Positions 1 to 8,470 of a stretch of 64,000 nt of DNA are shown here, piece after piece. The DNA lies in contig CACNYJ010000002.1 of assembly GCA_902624655.1 (NCBI GenBank), forward strand, positions 133,771-197,770, written 5' to 3'. The notes under the pieces are model-generated. The model was not told where the DNA came from. It saw only the letters and a program-made list of their open reading frames with translations, and ran no database searches. This DNA is from an uncultured Thiothrix sp. GTDB lineage: Bacteria > Pseudomonadota > Gammaproteobacteria > Poriferisulfidales > GCA-002705445. Numbering within the stretch: the stretch's first letter is position 1; every line of letters starts with the position of its first letter. The position numbers were made by a program, and so were the translations under genes.

Positions 1-6
1 GATAAT

Positions 7-1128
7 TTATTCAAAAAATTTCTTTAAGCCGTCTAACCACGATTCTGATTTTGGATTATGCCTTTTAGAGCTGCCTTTTATCTTGTTATCAAATTGCAAA
101 AGTATATCCTTTTGTTCTTTTGACAAATTTACTGGCGTTTCTATTTGAACAGAGCACATTAGATCGCCTATTCCACCACCTCTAACAGACTTTATCCCTT
201 TACCCTTTAATCTGAATAATTTGCCAGTTTGCGTGCCCGCGGGAATTTCAATAGATACCTTATTGTTTGATAACGTCGGGATCTCAATTTCAGCTCCAAG
301 AGCCGCCTCGGCAAAAGATATTGGCACATCACAATACAAATTACTGCCATCCCTTTTAAAAATAGAGTGCTTTAAGAGATTAACTCTAATAAATAAATCA
401 CCAGGAGGTCCTTGATTAATTCCTGCTTCACCCTTTCCTGCTAATCTAATTCTGTCGCCGCTATCAACACCAGCTGGAATAGATACGGATATTTCCTTGT
501 CAACATTTACCGCTCCACTTCCATAACATTTAGAGCAAGGGTTTGAAATTATAGTTCCTTTACCTGCACATGTTGGGCACGTTTGCTGAATTGTAAAGAA
601 GCCTTGTTGAGCTCTTACTTGGCCGACTCCATTGCATGCAGAGCATGAGACAGGTTGTGAGCCAGGATTGGAACCAGAGCCATTGCAATTATCGCATACA
701 TCTTTAGTTCGAATTTTCAAAGATTTTTCAATGCCGAAAGCTGCTTCCTCTAAAGACAGTCTTAATTCATATTCAAGATCTGCTCCCTTATATCTTTGGG
801 ATGAAGCATTTCTTGATTGCCCACCACCAAAAATATCTCCAAAAATATCTTCAAAAACATCTCCAAAGCCTGAGGTATTAAAACCACCGCCCGAACCACT
901 TCCAAATCCTCCCCCAAAGTCCGTGGTTCCATATTGATCATACATAGATTTTTTTTGAGGATCTGACAGAACGTCGTAGGCTTCTTTTATTTCTTTAAAT
1001 TTTTTTTCAGCGCCTTTATCGTTCCCTGTTCTATCGGGATGATATTTCATGGCTTTCTTTTTAAAAGCTTTTTTTACTTCGTCTGATGAAGCGCCTTTAT
1101 TGACACCTAAGACTGCATAATAATCCAT
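7..1128 (-). CDS. dnaJ: chaperone protein DnaJ (Hsp40)
   Basis: Co-chaperone that delivers unfolded clients to DnaK and stimulates its ATPase in the cytoplasm. The 373-residue protein has the usual length and order: an N-terminal J domain (about residues 1-70) with the HPD motif in YHPDRTG, a Gly/Phe-rich stretch (about 72-105), a zinc-binding domain with four CxxCxGxG modules (CDNCNGSG, CSACNGVG, CPTCAGKG, CSKCYGSG) and the two C-terminal substrate-binding beta domains. It is the last gene of hrcA-grpE-dnaK-dnaJ, 18 nt after dnaK, so it is probably read from the dnaK promoter. The stop codon lies inside the window, so the gene is complete. Confidence 0.98.
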   Translation of the reverse strand: MDYYAVLGVNKGASSDEVKKAFKKKAMKYHPDRTGNDKGAEKKFKEIKEAYDVLSDPQKKSMYDQYGTTDFGGGFGSGSGGGFNTSGFGDVFEDIFGDIFGGGQSRNASSQRYKGADLEYELRLSLEEAAFGIEKSLKIRTKDVCDNCNGSGSNPGSQPVSCSACNGVGQVRAQQGFFTIQQTCPTCAGKGTIISNPCSKCYGSGAVNVDKEISVSIPAGVDSGDRIRLAGKGEAGINQGPPGDLFIRVNLLKHSIFKRDGSNLYCDVPISFAEAALGAEIEIPTLSNNKVSIEIPAGTQTGKLFRLKGKGIKSVRGGGIGDLMCSVQIETPVNLSKEQKDILLQFDNKIKGSSKRHNPKSESWLDGLKKFFE

Positions 1129-1146
1129 ATCGAATAAACGTTAATT

Positions 1147-3075
1147 TTATTTTTTATCGTTATTTACTTCTTTATACTCAGCATCCACAACGTCAGAATC
1201 ATTGTTGACCTCGTTGCTACCTGAAGAAGATTCGGCATCCGGATTCTGGTTTTGTTTTGCATGCTCGGCATACATCATTTCTGCCATTTTTGCTGATGCT
1301 TCAGATAAATCTTTTATGCTGTTTTCTATCGCCTCCTTATCATCGGTTTTAAGAGTCTCAACTAATGCTTCATTTTTCTCTTTTATATTTTTTCTATCTT
1401 CATCTGAAACTTTCTCTCCTAATTCATCTAAGGATTTATTTGTTGCATGAACAAGTGCATCACCTTGATTCTTTAAACCTACAAGCTCTTGAAATTTTTT
1501 ATCATCTTCAGCATGGAGCTCTGCATCTTTTACCATTTTTTCAATTTCTTCATCAGAAAGACCACTAGATGACTTAATGATTATTGATTGCTCTTTATTT
1601 GTTGCTTTATCTTTTGCTGACACATTAAGAATTCCATTCGCATCAATATCAAACGTCACTTCTATTTGTGGCATTCCTCTTGGTGCTGGTGGTATATCTG
1701 AAAGATTAAATTGCCCAAGAGATTTATTTCCAGAGGCCATATCTCTTTCTCCTTGTAAAACATGTACAGTAACAGCTGTCTGATTGTCTTCAGCTGTAGA
1801 GAAAACTTGATTTTGCTTAGTTGGGATTGTTGAGTTTTTCTCGATGAGCTTCGTCATAACCCCGCCCATGGTTTCTATACCAAGTGAAAGGGGTGTCACG
1901 TCTAATAATAATACGTCTGTAACATCTCCCGCTAAAACACCACCTTGGATTGCAGCACCTGCTGAAACAGCTTCGTCAGGGTTGACATCTTTTCTTGGAT
2001 CTTTACCAAAATATTCTTTTACAACCTTTTGTACCAAAGGCATTCTTGTTTGTCCTCCAACTAAAATCACATCGTTGATATCACTTTTTGAAAGCTTTGC
2101 ATCTTTGAGAGCAATCTCACAAGGATTAATTGTTCTTTGTACCAGGTCTTCAACCATTGACTCAAACAAAGCTCTAGTCACCTTCATATTTAAATGTTTT
2201 GGTCCACTTGCGTCAGCAGTGATGTAAGGAATGTTTATATCAGCCTGCTGACCATTTGATAATTCTATCTTTGCCTTCTCAGCTGCATCTTTTAATCTTT
2301 GAAGGGCTAATGGGTCTGATCTTAAATCAAAATTTTGCTCTTTCTTAAATTCATCGACAATATGATCAATTAGCCTAGAATCAAAATCCTCACCGCCAAG
2401 TTGGGTATCACCATTTGTAGAAAGTACTTCTATCTGATTTTCACCATCAATGTCAGATATATCAATAATTGAAACATCAAACGTTCCACCCCCAAGATCG
2501 TAAACCGCAATTTTTTTATCTCCTTTCTTTTGATCTAAGCCATAAGCTACTGCAGCTGCTGTAGGCTCATTAATAATTCTCTGTACATTTAAACCGGCAA
2601 TTTTACCAGCATCTTTAGTGGCTTGTCTTTGTGAATCATTGAAATAAGCCGGAACTGTTATTACAGCATCAGTAACTTCTGAGCCCAAAAATTCCTCGGC
2701 TGTCTTCTTCATTTTCATTAAAACTTTTGCAGAGATCTCTGGCAAAGCCATTTTTTTATCGTCAATTTGAACCCAAACATCTCCATTATCAGCTTCAACA
2801 ATACTGTAAGGAAGGATAGCTTTGTCTTTTTGAACTTCTTTATCTGAGTATTTCCTACCAATAAATCGTTTCACGGCATAAACGGTTTTTTCAGGATTCG
2901 TTACTGATTGACGCTTGGCAGACTGTCCGACTAGAGTTTCAGCGTCTGTAAAAGCTACAACAGAAGGAGTTGTTCTATCGCCCTCACTGTTTTCGATAAT
3001 TCTTGGTCTATCGCCCTCCATAACGGAAACGCATGAATTTGTTGTGCCTAAGTCAATACCTATAATCTTACCCAT
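1147..3075 (-). CDS. dnaK: molecular chaperone DnaK (Hsp70)
   Basis: ATP-dependent Hsp70 that binds exposed hydrophobic segments; works with GrpE and DnaJ encoded on either side. It has 642 residues, typical for proteobacterial DnaK. The N-terminal nucleotide-binding domain opens with [11 protein letters not shown] and contains the phosphate-2 motif DLGGGTFD; the substrate-binding beta domain and helical lid follow, ending in an acidic, Asn/Asp-rich tail that is slightly degenerate compared with the usual EEVKDKK end. The start is preceded by a good ribosome binding site (GAGAGG). A sigma-32-like promoter sits immediately upstream, between grpE and dnaK, so dnaK-dnaJ can be induced independently of hrcA-grpE. 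Confidence 0.99.
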   Translation of the reverse strand: MGKIIGIDLGTTNSCVSVMEGDRPRIIENSEGDRTTPSVVAFTDAETLVGQSAKRQSVTNPEKTVYAVKRFIGRKYSDKEVQKDKAILPYSIVEADNGDVWVQIDDKKMALPEISAKVLMKMKKTAEEFLGSEVTDAVITVPAYFNDSQRQATKDAGKIAGLNVQRIINEPTAAAVAYGLDQKKGDKKIAVYDLGGGTFDVSIIDISDIDGENQIEVLSTNGDTQLGGEDFDSRLIDHIVDEFKKEQNFDLRSDPLALQRLKDAAEKAKIELSNGQQADINIPYITADASGPKHLNMKVTRALFESMVEDLVQRTINPCEIALKDAKLSKSDINDVILVGGQTRMPLVQKVVKEYFGKDPRKDVNPDEAVSAGAAIQGGVLAGDVTDVLLLDVTPLSLGIETMGGVMTKLIEKNSTIPTKQNQVFSTAEDNQTAVTVHVLQGERDMASGNKSLGQFNLSDIPPAPRGMPQIEVTFDIDANGILNVSAKDKATNKEQSIIIKSSSGLSDEEIEKMVKDAELHAEDDKKFQELVGLKNQGDALVHATNKSLDELGEKVSDEDRKNIKEKNEALVETLKTDDKEAIENSIKDLSEASAKMAEMMYAEHAKQNQNPDAESSSGSNEVNNDSDVVDAEYKEVNNDKK

Positions 3076-3116
3076 TTTTAAAACCTCTCAAATTAATTAA
3101 ATACTAGTTAATTCTT

Positions 3117-3145
3117 ATATGTGGACACATGGAGGTTTTTCAAGT
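3117..3145 (-). promoter_or_regulatory. sigma-32-like heat-shock promoter of dnaK-dnaJ
   Basis: Read on the minus strand the sequence is CTTGAAA, 13 nt, CCACATAT, a close match to the RpoH consensus (CTTGAAA, 11-16 nt, CCCCATnT). It lies a few bases after the grpE stop codon and about 40 nt before the dnaK start. The same -35, spacing and -10 recur before lon in this window, which strongly raises the likelihood that it is real. Function is inferred from consensus and position. Confidence 0.75.
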
Positions 3146-3148
3146 TTT

Positions 3149-3730
3149 TTATTGATTTTTTTTTGAAACAATTACTAAAGCGGGGCGAAGGAGTTTTGAA
3201 TTTAACTTATATCCCTTTTGCATAACCTCTAAAACGGTATTATCGTCTGAATCACTATCTTTTGTTGCCATAGCTTGATGAAAATCTGGATCAAACTTTT
3301 CATTCAAGGGGTTGATTTCCTCAAGATTTAATTTTTCAAAAACTTCCTTAGCTGTTTTCAAAAGAAGCGTATTTCCTTTTATTAAATCATCTATTTTAAT
3401 GTTTGGGCTTGTTGCGACTTTCTCAGCAGCCTCCAAACTATCCATAATAATCAAAAGTTCAGATGATAGTTTCTCTGTAGAATAAAGTTGAGCCTGAATA
3501 AGCTGCTTTTCAGTGCGCTTTTGAAAATTGTCTAGTTCTGCTCTTGATCTTAATAATAAATCATTGAGTTTTTCGTTTTCTTCAAGCAAATTCACTTCTT
3601 CAGAATTAGCGTGACCAGCGTCATCTTCAGAATGATCCTCATCGTTAACCTCTTTATCATCAGAAACAATTTGTTCAGTATCTATAATTTCTTCAGATTT
3701 TTCTTGGGCATCATTATTTTTATCTTTCAT
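3149..3730 (-). CDS. grpE: nucleotide exchange factor GrpE
   Basis: Releases ADP from DnaK and so sets the pace of the chaperone cycle. The 193-residue protein has a long, very acidic N-terminal segment (residues 1-50), a helical dimerisation region with heptad-like charge pattern (about 50-105, with LLLRSRAELDNFQKR), and the C-terminal beta domain that contacts DnaK (FDPDFHQAM and KGYKLNSKLLRPALVIVSK motifs). It lies between hrcA (53 nt upstream) and dnaK (73 nt downstream), the order typical of HrcA-containing bacteria. Confidence 0.97.
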   Translation of the reverse strand: MKDKNNDAQEKSEEIIDTEQIVSDDKEVNDEDHSEDDAGHANSEEVNLLEENEKLNDLLLRSRAELDNFQKRTEKQLIQAQLYSTEKLSSELLIIMDSLEAAEKVATSPNIKIDDLIKGNTLLLKTAKEVFEKLNLEEINPLNEKFDPDFHQAMATKDSDSDDNTVLEVMQKGYKLNSKLLRPALVIVSKKNQ

Positions 3731-3783
3731 ATTTTTTGCCTTAAATTTATATTTGATAATATGTTATATGGTATATGTATGGT

Positions 3784-4827
3784 CTAATCTGAAGTTTTCA
3801 AGGCATCACTTAATAATTTTGCTGTAATGTCTACAATAGGTATTACTCTTTCATAAGCCATTCTCTTTGGCCCAATAACCCCAAGGACACCGATAACATC
3901 GTCGTCAAATTTATAAGGTGCGCTAATAATACTGCAATCATCAAGAACATTGTATCCAGATTCTGCTCCAATAAAAATTTTTACGCCTTTTGAAGAAATA
4001 CTTTTATCAAGGAGATGTAAAATATTATTTTTTTCGTTAAAAGCTTCAAATAATGTTTTTAATTTTTCGATATCTGAAAGTTCCTCACAATTCATTAGTT
4101 TTGTCTGGCCGCTTACAATTAAATCATCATTTTTTTGAATCTCATCTGACTCTAAAAAAAGCTGCTTTCCAAAATTAATAGCCGACGACATTATACTATT
4201 CATGTCTTTCCTCATCTCATCTAATTCGTTGAGTAAGATTTTCCTTATATGATGTATTGACTGTCCAGAGATAATTGAATTTAAATAATTTGCAGCTTCT
4301 TGTAACTCTGATGATGTATAGTTTTTGTCAAGATGAATTATTTTGTTTTCAACATCATTACTTTTATTTATTAAAATTGCTAAAATCTTATTATCGCTTA
4401 ACCTTAAAAAATCAATTTGTTTCAATTCAGTATTTTTATGAGTTGGTAAAGATATGATACCTGTAAGTTCTGTTATACTTGATAAAATTTCGTTAGTTTT
4501 CTTAACGATATTTTTTCTTTCAACTCCTTTGGTTAGATTGAGCTTTAGTTTATCAATAAGCTTATTATTAACTGGTTGTACTTTGATCATCTTGTCTACA
4601 AACATTCTATAGGCAAGTTCGGTTGGGACTCTTCCTGCAGATTTGTGAGGGGAGTAAATATAGCCTAGATCTTCAAGATCAGTAAATACGTTTCTGATAG
4701 TGGCTGAGCTAATTCCAATATCAGATGTTTTAGATAGCTTTGTTGAGCCTACCGGTTGACCGTCCGATATAAAGCTTTCAACCAAAGCTTTAAGTAATAA
4801 CTCTTGTCTAGAATTTAAAGTTTCCAT
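3784..4827 (-). CDS. hrcA: heat-inducible transcription repressor HrcA
   Basis: Winged-helix repressor that in other bacteria binds the CIRCE inverted repeat in front of its own operon and groE, and is kept active by GroEL. Its 347 residues match the family: an N-terminal winged-helix domain (about 1-75, with LGYIYSPHKSAGRVPTELAYRMF), a GAF-like domain with an inserted dimerisation segment, and a C-terminal part with IGVLGVIGPKRMAYERVIPIV typical of HrcA. First gene of hrcA-grpE-dnaK-dnaJ, divergent from nadK. HrcA is present in only part of the Gammaproteobacteria (for example Xanthomonadales). I see no CIRCE (TTAGCACTC-N9-GAGTGCTAA) upstream of hrcA, grpE or dnaK. Confidence 0.95.
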   Translation of the reverse strand: METLNSRQELLLKALVESFISDGQPVGSTKLSKTSDIGISSATIRNVFTDLEDLGYIYSPHKSAGRVPTELAYRMFVDKMIKVQPVNNKLIDKLKLNLTKGVERKNIVKKTNEILSSITELTGIISLPTHKNTELKQIDFLRLSDNKILAILINKSNDVENKIIHLDKNYTSSELQEAANYLNSIISGQSIHHIRKILLNELDEMRKDMNSIMSSAINFGKQLFLESDEIQKNDDLIVSGQTKLMNCEELSDIEKLKTLFEAFNEKNNILHLLDKSISSKGVKIFIGAESGYNVLDDCSIISAPYKFDDDVIGVLGVIGPKRMAYERVIPIVDITAKLLSDALKTSD

Positions 4828-4917
4828 AAAAAAAATTTTTGGATTTTTTTAATAATATAATATTATGAACTATATTATAATACTATTTTATTATTTTATA
4901 AGCTTACAGGGGGCTTA
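4828..4917. promoter_or_regulatory. divergent hrcA / nadK promoter region
   Basis: The 90-nt gap between two divergent start codons is almost entirely A+T and holds several TATAAT-like hexamers on both strands (for example TATTATAATAC in the middle), so promoters for both genes are expected here. The nadK start is preceded by a strong Shine-Dalgarno (AGGGGG). No CIRCE element is present. Exact -35/-10 pairs cannot be chosen with confidence in such AT-rich sequence. Confidence 0.4.
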
Positions 4918-5784
4918 ATGTCAACATTCGAAAATATAGCAATCATATCAAAAATCAGTGATAGCAGTGTAAAAGACAGTCTTGACGCCGTTATCGATTT
5001 TTTAGATAAAAAAAATATCAGCTATTACTTGGATGGTAATTCATGTTTATTGCTAAAGGATAGGAAAGAAACCGGTATTGAAGATATAAAGAAAAAATGT
5101 GACCTAGCATTTATTATTGGAGGCGATGGAACTCTTTTAAGGTCTGCACAAGATTTATCAAAATCGAATATTCCAATTTGCGGTATAAATAGAGGTAGAT
5201 TAGGTTATCTTGTAGATATATCACCTGATCGTATAGAGGAAAATTTAGAAAATATTTTTTCAGATAATTTTTCCATCGACGAAAGAATTTCTTTAGAAGG
5301 AAAAGTAATGAGAGATGGGAAAGAGATATCAAAAAATATTTCTTTTAATGACATTGTGATTAATAGCAAGGATGCGCGAATGATTGAATTAGATGCTATG
5401 TTGAATGGGGAAATGCTCTACAGAATTAATGCAGACGGGTTAGTCATATCTACACCTACAGGTTCAACTGCTTACTCATTATCAAGCGGGGGGCCAATTT
5501 TAGATCCAACAATGGAAGCTTTAATATTAGTACCAATATGCCCTCACCTACTAAGCAATAGACCAATTGTGATAAACATGGATAGCACAATTGAAATTAA
5601 GATTTCTGAAAATATTAAAACAAATGCAAATGTAACTTTCGATGGTCAAATTAGTGTTCCAATTGAACCAAATGATATTGTGAAAATATGCAAAAGTACA
5701 ACAATTCTAAAATTAATTCAGCCGCCAGGTATTAACTTCCTTTCAATCCTTAGGGAAAAGCTTGGATGGGGCTTTAAGCCGTAA
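4918..5784 (+). CDS. nadK: NAD kinase
   Basis: Phosphorylates NAD to NADP in the cytoplasm. The 288-residue protein shows the family signatures: the GGDGT motif in FIIGGDGTLLRSAQ (about residues 67-75), the conserved NDIVI segment, and the glycine/serine-rich STPTGSTAYSLSSGGP block that binds nucleotide, followed by SNRPIVI. Length equals E. coli NadK (292). It starts at an ATG 6 nt after a strong ribosome binding site and is followed by recN after only 4 nt, the nadK-recN pairing common in Gammaproteobacteria. Confidence 0.97.
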   Translation: MSTFENIAIISKISDSSVKDSLDAVIDFLDKKNISYYLDGNSCLLLKDRKETGIEDIKKKCDLAFIIGGDGTLLRSAQDLSKSNIPICGINRGRLGYLVDISPDRIEENLENIFSDNFSIDERISLEGKVMRDGKEISKNISFNDIVINSKDARMIELDAMLNGEMLYRINADGLVISTPTGSTAYSLSSGGPILDPTMEALILVPICPHLLSNRPIVINMDSTIEIKISENIKTNANVTFDGQISVPIEPNDIVKICKSTTILKLIQPPGINFLSILREKLGWGFKP

Positions 5785-5788
5785 CTAA

Positions 5789-7438
5789 ATGCTATCTAAT
5801 ATTTATATAAAAAACTTTGCGATTATTGACGAAATTGAAATTGACTTTTTTGACAATATGTCAGTTTTAACAGGTGAGACTGGTGCAGGTAAATCTATAC
5901 TGATAGATGCAATCAATGTTGTTTTTGGTCATAAGCAAACAAAGAAAATTATTAGAGACGAAAAAAAGGACACAGAGATTATATGTAGTTTTAATATTAA
6001 TAACGAAAATGTAATAAAGGTTCTTGAAGATAAAGACTTATATACAGACAATCAATGTATATTTAGAAGGAAAATTAATACAAAAAATATTTCCAAGATT
6101 TATATTAATGATAAACCAGTTAACTCGAATACAGCAAAGTATGTTGGTAGTATGATAATTGATATACATGGTCAGCATGAGAATCAACTTATTTTATCAA
6201 GTGAAGAGCAGAGAAACAGGGTTGACAACTATATAAATATTAGTAAAGAAAAGGAAGATGTAAAAAATATTTTATCGCAAATTAGTAGTTTAGAAAAAGA
6301 GTTGGCTGACAATAAAATATCAAAAAATGAATATGAAGATAAAATTTCACTTCTAGATTTTGAAATAAATGAACTTCAAGAAGAAACTATTGATTCAAAA
6401 AGTTATGATAAATTATCAGAAGAATTTAGCAAACTTAATAATTCCGAACAGCTAATAAATAAAGCAAAAGAGTGCTTAAATATTATTGACGGTGATGGCG
6501 GCTACAATATAAATTTACAGCTTTCACAGCTTAATAAGATTTTAGAAGAAATAGGAAAGATAGACGATTCTTCCAGTGAAATACTAAATCAAAATATCAT
6601 TATTATGGACCAAGTAAAAACTCTTTCAAAAATGATAGATAAGTATTCCAATGCGATCGATATTGATCCTGAAAAACTTGAAATTATAAATAATAAGATT
6701 TTATCTCTTAATAAACTATCTAGAAAATATAAAGTAAACGAAAGAGATTTAAATGAGATACTAAATAATAAAAATTCTCAATTACAAAAATTAAAAAATA
6801 ACAGAGAAAATTTTAGTAAAAATATAGAAGAAATAAATAAGCTTAAAGAAAAATATCATAAAATTGCATTTAAAATATCAAATTTAAGAAAGAAAAATTC
6901 AAAAAATCTAGAAAGTAAAATAACAGATCAACTTAAAGACCTTGGGATGAATAATTGTCAATTTAAAATCAATATAGTAACTGATGAAAACTTAATTAAG
7001 AAAGATGGTTATGATAAAATATCATTTCTTATTAAAACAAATGATAAATCAAAACTTCTGCCGTTGAACGAAATTGCCTCTGGAGGAGAACTATCGAGAC
7101 TTAGTTTGGTAATACAGCTTGAGACAAGGTCAAATGATGATTGTGAAACCATGATATTTGACGAAATTGATACTGGTATTGGAGGCGCTACTGCAGAAAT
7201 TTTAGGACAGCATCTTGCGAACTTAGCAGACAAAACGCAAGTTTTGTGTGTCACTCATTTAGCACAAGTAGCCGCGAAATCAAAACATCATTACCTTGTC
7301 TCAAAAGATAAAGAAATATCATCTACTAGATTAGAGTATCTTGATAATGAATCAAGAGTGAATGAATTAGCCAGAATGATAGGTGGAGTTAAGTTAACAG
7401 AAAAAGCATTGCAGTTTGCAAAAGAACTAATCGATTAA
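5789..7438 (+). CDS. recN: DNA repair protein RecN
   Basis: SMC-like ATPase involved in recombinational repair of double-strand breaks. The 549 residues contain an N-terminal Walker A (GETGAGKSILIDAIN), long coiled-coil arms rich in Lys/Glu/Asn (about 155-390) and the C-terminal signature and Walker B part (ASGGELSRLSL; MIFDEIDTGIGG), followed by the family-specific LCVTHLAQVAA. Length is typical (E. coli 553). It is co-transcribed with nadK and ends tail-to-tail against the small genes of the fur operon. Confidence 0.97.
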   Translation: MLSNIYIKNFAIIDEIEIDFFDNMSVLTGETGAGKSILIDAINVVFGHKQTKKIIRDEKKDTEIICSFNINNENVIKVLEDKDLYTDNQCIFRRKINTKNISKIYINDKPVNSNTAKYVGSMIIDIHGQHENQLILSSEEQRNRVDNYINISKEKEDVKNILSQISSLEKELADNKISKNEYEDKISLLDFEINELQEETIDSKSYDKLSEEFSKLNNSEQLINKAKECLNIIDGDGGYNINLQLSQLNKILEEIGKIDDSSSEILNQNIIIMDQVKTLSKMIDKYSNAIDIDPEKLEIINNKILSLNKLSRKYKVNERDLNEILNNKNSQLQKLKNNRENFSKNIEEINKLKEKYHKIAFKISNLRKKNSKNLESKITDQLKDLGMNNCQFKINIVTDENLIKKDGYDKISFLIKTNDKSKLLPLNEIASGGELSRLSLVIQLETRSNDDCETMIFDEIDTGIGGATAEILGQHLANLADKTQVLCVTHLAQVAAKSKHHYLVSKDKEISSTRLEYLDNESRVNELARMIGGVKLTEKALQFAKELID

Positions 7439-7458
7439 ATAAATTTTTCTTTAGAAAT

Positions 7459-7581
7459 TTACTTTTCTTTATCCTTATCTTCCTTTTCTATTTTCTTACA
7501 TTCTATTACAGTCATTACTGCCCCAGCTATAGCTAAAGCGAAGCAGAAACAACCAGTATAAAATATGAGATTGTCGTCCAT
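7459..7581 (-). CDS. 40-residue hypothetical membrane protein
   Basis: A short reading frame of 40 codons beginning two bases after the stop of the preceding small gene. It encodes one hydrophobic segment (about residues 4-25, FYTGCFCFALAIAGAVM) followed by a strongly charged Lys/Glu/Asp tail (CKKIEKEDKDKEK), so a single-pass inner-membrane peptide with a cytoplasmic or periplasmic charged tail is predicted. I do not recognise a named family. The tight spacing, the tidy TM-plus-charged-tail composition and the position as last member of a fur-led series support it being translated; no function can be assigned. Confidence 0.6.
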   Translation of the reverse strand: MDDNLIFYTGCFCFALAIAGAVMTVIECKKIEKEDKDKEK

Positions 7582-7583
7582 AA

Positions 7584-7760
7584 TCAGTTCTTTCTAGCTA
7601 TTATTTTGAAATAGATAGCGAAAGCCAAAATTGATGGAATCCAAGTTGCTGTAAATAATGCTTCTTGTTTTGTATCGACACCTTGAAACCATAAAAAGGC
7701 AGTTGTTACAAATGCGACAGCAACTGAAAGTAAAATACATATATCTGAAGTCTTTAACAT
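7584..7760 (-). CDS. 58-residue two-helix membrane protein
   Basis: Small protein starting with ATG, with two predicted membrane helices: residues about 7-24 (ICILLSVAVAFVTTAFLW) and 37-52 (ATWIPSILAFAIYFK), joined by a short soluble loop (FQGVDTKQEALFT) and ending in a basic IIARKN tail. The balanced codon use and conserved-looking loop argue for a real gene. It lies between a 62-residue and a 40-residue membrane protein, with 21 and 2 nt gaps, downstream of fur. Family not recognised; role unknown. Confidence 0.7.
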   Translation of the reverse strand: MLKTSDICILLSVAVAFVTTAFLWFQGVDTKQEALFTATWIPSILAFAIYFKIIARKN

Positions 7761-7781
7761 AATAAAATCCCCTTTTAAAAA

Positions 7782-7970
7782 TTAATCTTCATTCCAAAAA
7801 GCCCAAGAACCTATAAGTAATAAAAATACTGCTAAAGATGCGTGGGCTCTAACTCTTGTCACCTCTGGCAACTCTATTAACAATGGGACAGCATTAATCA
7901 TTCCAAGTAATAGCCAAATTAATGCCAAAAATCCTGAGAAAAGAGCGACTTTTCCAATTTTTCTTTTCAT
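7782..7970 (-). CDS. 62-residue two-helix membrane protein
   Basis: Predicted inner-membrane protein with a basic N-terminus (MKRKIGK), one helix at about residues 8-32 (VALFSGFLALIWLLLGMINA) and another at about 43-58 (HASLAVFLLLIGSWAFW), separated by a loop with LIELPEVTRVRA. It starts 39 nt after the fur stop and is followed by two even smaller membrane-protein genes on the same strand, which suggests one transcript fur-orf62-orf58-orf40. I cannot name a family; a link with iron homeostasis would be guilt by association only. Confidence 0.75.
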   Translation of the reverse strand: MKRKIGKVALFSGFLALIWLLLGMINAVPLLIELPEVTRVRAHASLAVFLLLIGSWAFWNED

Positions 7971-8009
7971 AAAGTTAATATTTTAATGTTTACATTTTAA
8001 AAAAAGCTA

Positions 8010-8426
8010 CTATTCCTCGTCTAGAAACTCGCCATAGAGTATCATACTATGATCATTTATTTTAAAATTATGTTCTTTTGCGATTTCTTTTTGCCTATTC
8101 TCTATTATTTCATCGTAAAACTCTACAACCTTACCAGTTTTAACAGACACCATATGATCGTGATGATCTCCGTGATTTAATTCAAATACTGCCTGACTAT
8201 TTCCCTCAGAATCAAAATGATGCCTAATTACAATTTTTGCAGCTTCAAATTGAGTTAATACTCTATAAACTGTCGCTAGACTAATCACTTCTCCATCATT
8301 TAATAATTCTTTATAAATATCCTCAGCGGATAAATGGTGTTTTTCAGCATTTTCAAGCTTGCTCAATATTTTTACCCTTGGAAGAGTAATTTTTAATCCA
8401 GCATTTTTTAATTCTATATTGCTCAT
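8010..8426 (-). CDS. fur: ferric uptake regulator Fur
   Basis: Fe(II)-responsive repressor. Starting at the ATG giving MSNIELKNAGLKITLPR aligns the protein with other Fur N-termini (138 residues); an upstream in-frame ATG at 8465 would add 13 residues with no counterpart in the family. The winged helix (about 1-83, with SLATVYRVLTQF) and the metal-binding FELNHGDHHDH block are conserved, as are the downstream E and H ligands. The structural-zinc cysteines are gone: the C-x2-C of E. coli Fur (LICLDCGKV) reads MVSVKTGKV here (Ser94, Thr97), and the C-terminal Cys pair is missing because the protein stops at GEFLDEE. Divergent from bamE, as in other Gammaproteobacteria. Confidence 0.95.
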   Translation of the reverse strand: MSNIELKNAGLKITLPRVKILSKLENAEKHHLSAEDIYKELLNDGEVISLATVYRVLTQFEAAKIVIRHHFDSEGNSQAVFELNHGDHHDHMVSVKTGKVVEFYDEIIENRQKEIAKEHNFKINDHSMILYGEFLDEE

Positions 8427-8437
8427 ATTTGCTATAT

Positions 8438-8460
8438 TATCGTTAATTAAGTTAACAATA
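8438..8460. promoter_or_regulatory. inverted repeat between fur and bamE
   Basis: TATCGTTAA, 5 nt, TTAACAATA: 9-nt arms with one mismatch, centred between the two divergent start codons and within about 12 nt of each. It could be an operator for fur autoregulation and/or bamE, but it does not match the classical Fur box (GATAATGATAATCATTATC) well. In such AT-rich sequence a palindrome of this size may also arise by chance. Confidence 0.35.
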
Positions 8461-8470
8461 TACATAAAAA

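Noticed and set aside
1844-2227. 127-codon frame antisense to dnaK
   Set aside because: Shadow of the strongly conserved dnaK frame; no homology or ribosome binding site.
4899-4917. Inverted repeat TAAGC-N9-GCTTA before nadK as a CIRCE
   Set aside because: Spacing of 9 fits CIRCE, but the arms are only 5 bp and do not match GCACTC/GAGTGC; it includes the nadK ribosome binding site.
7440-7460. AAATTT...AAATTT repeat after recN
   Set aside because: A self-complementary hexamer repeated in AT-rich DNA; no GC in the stem.
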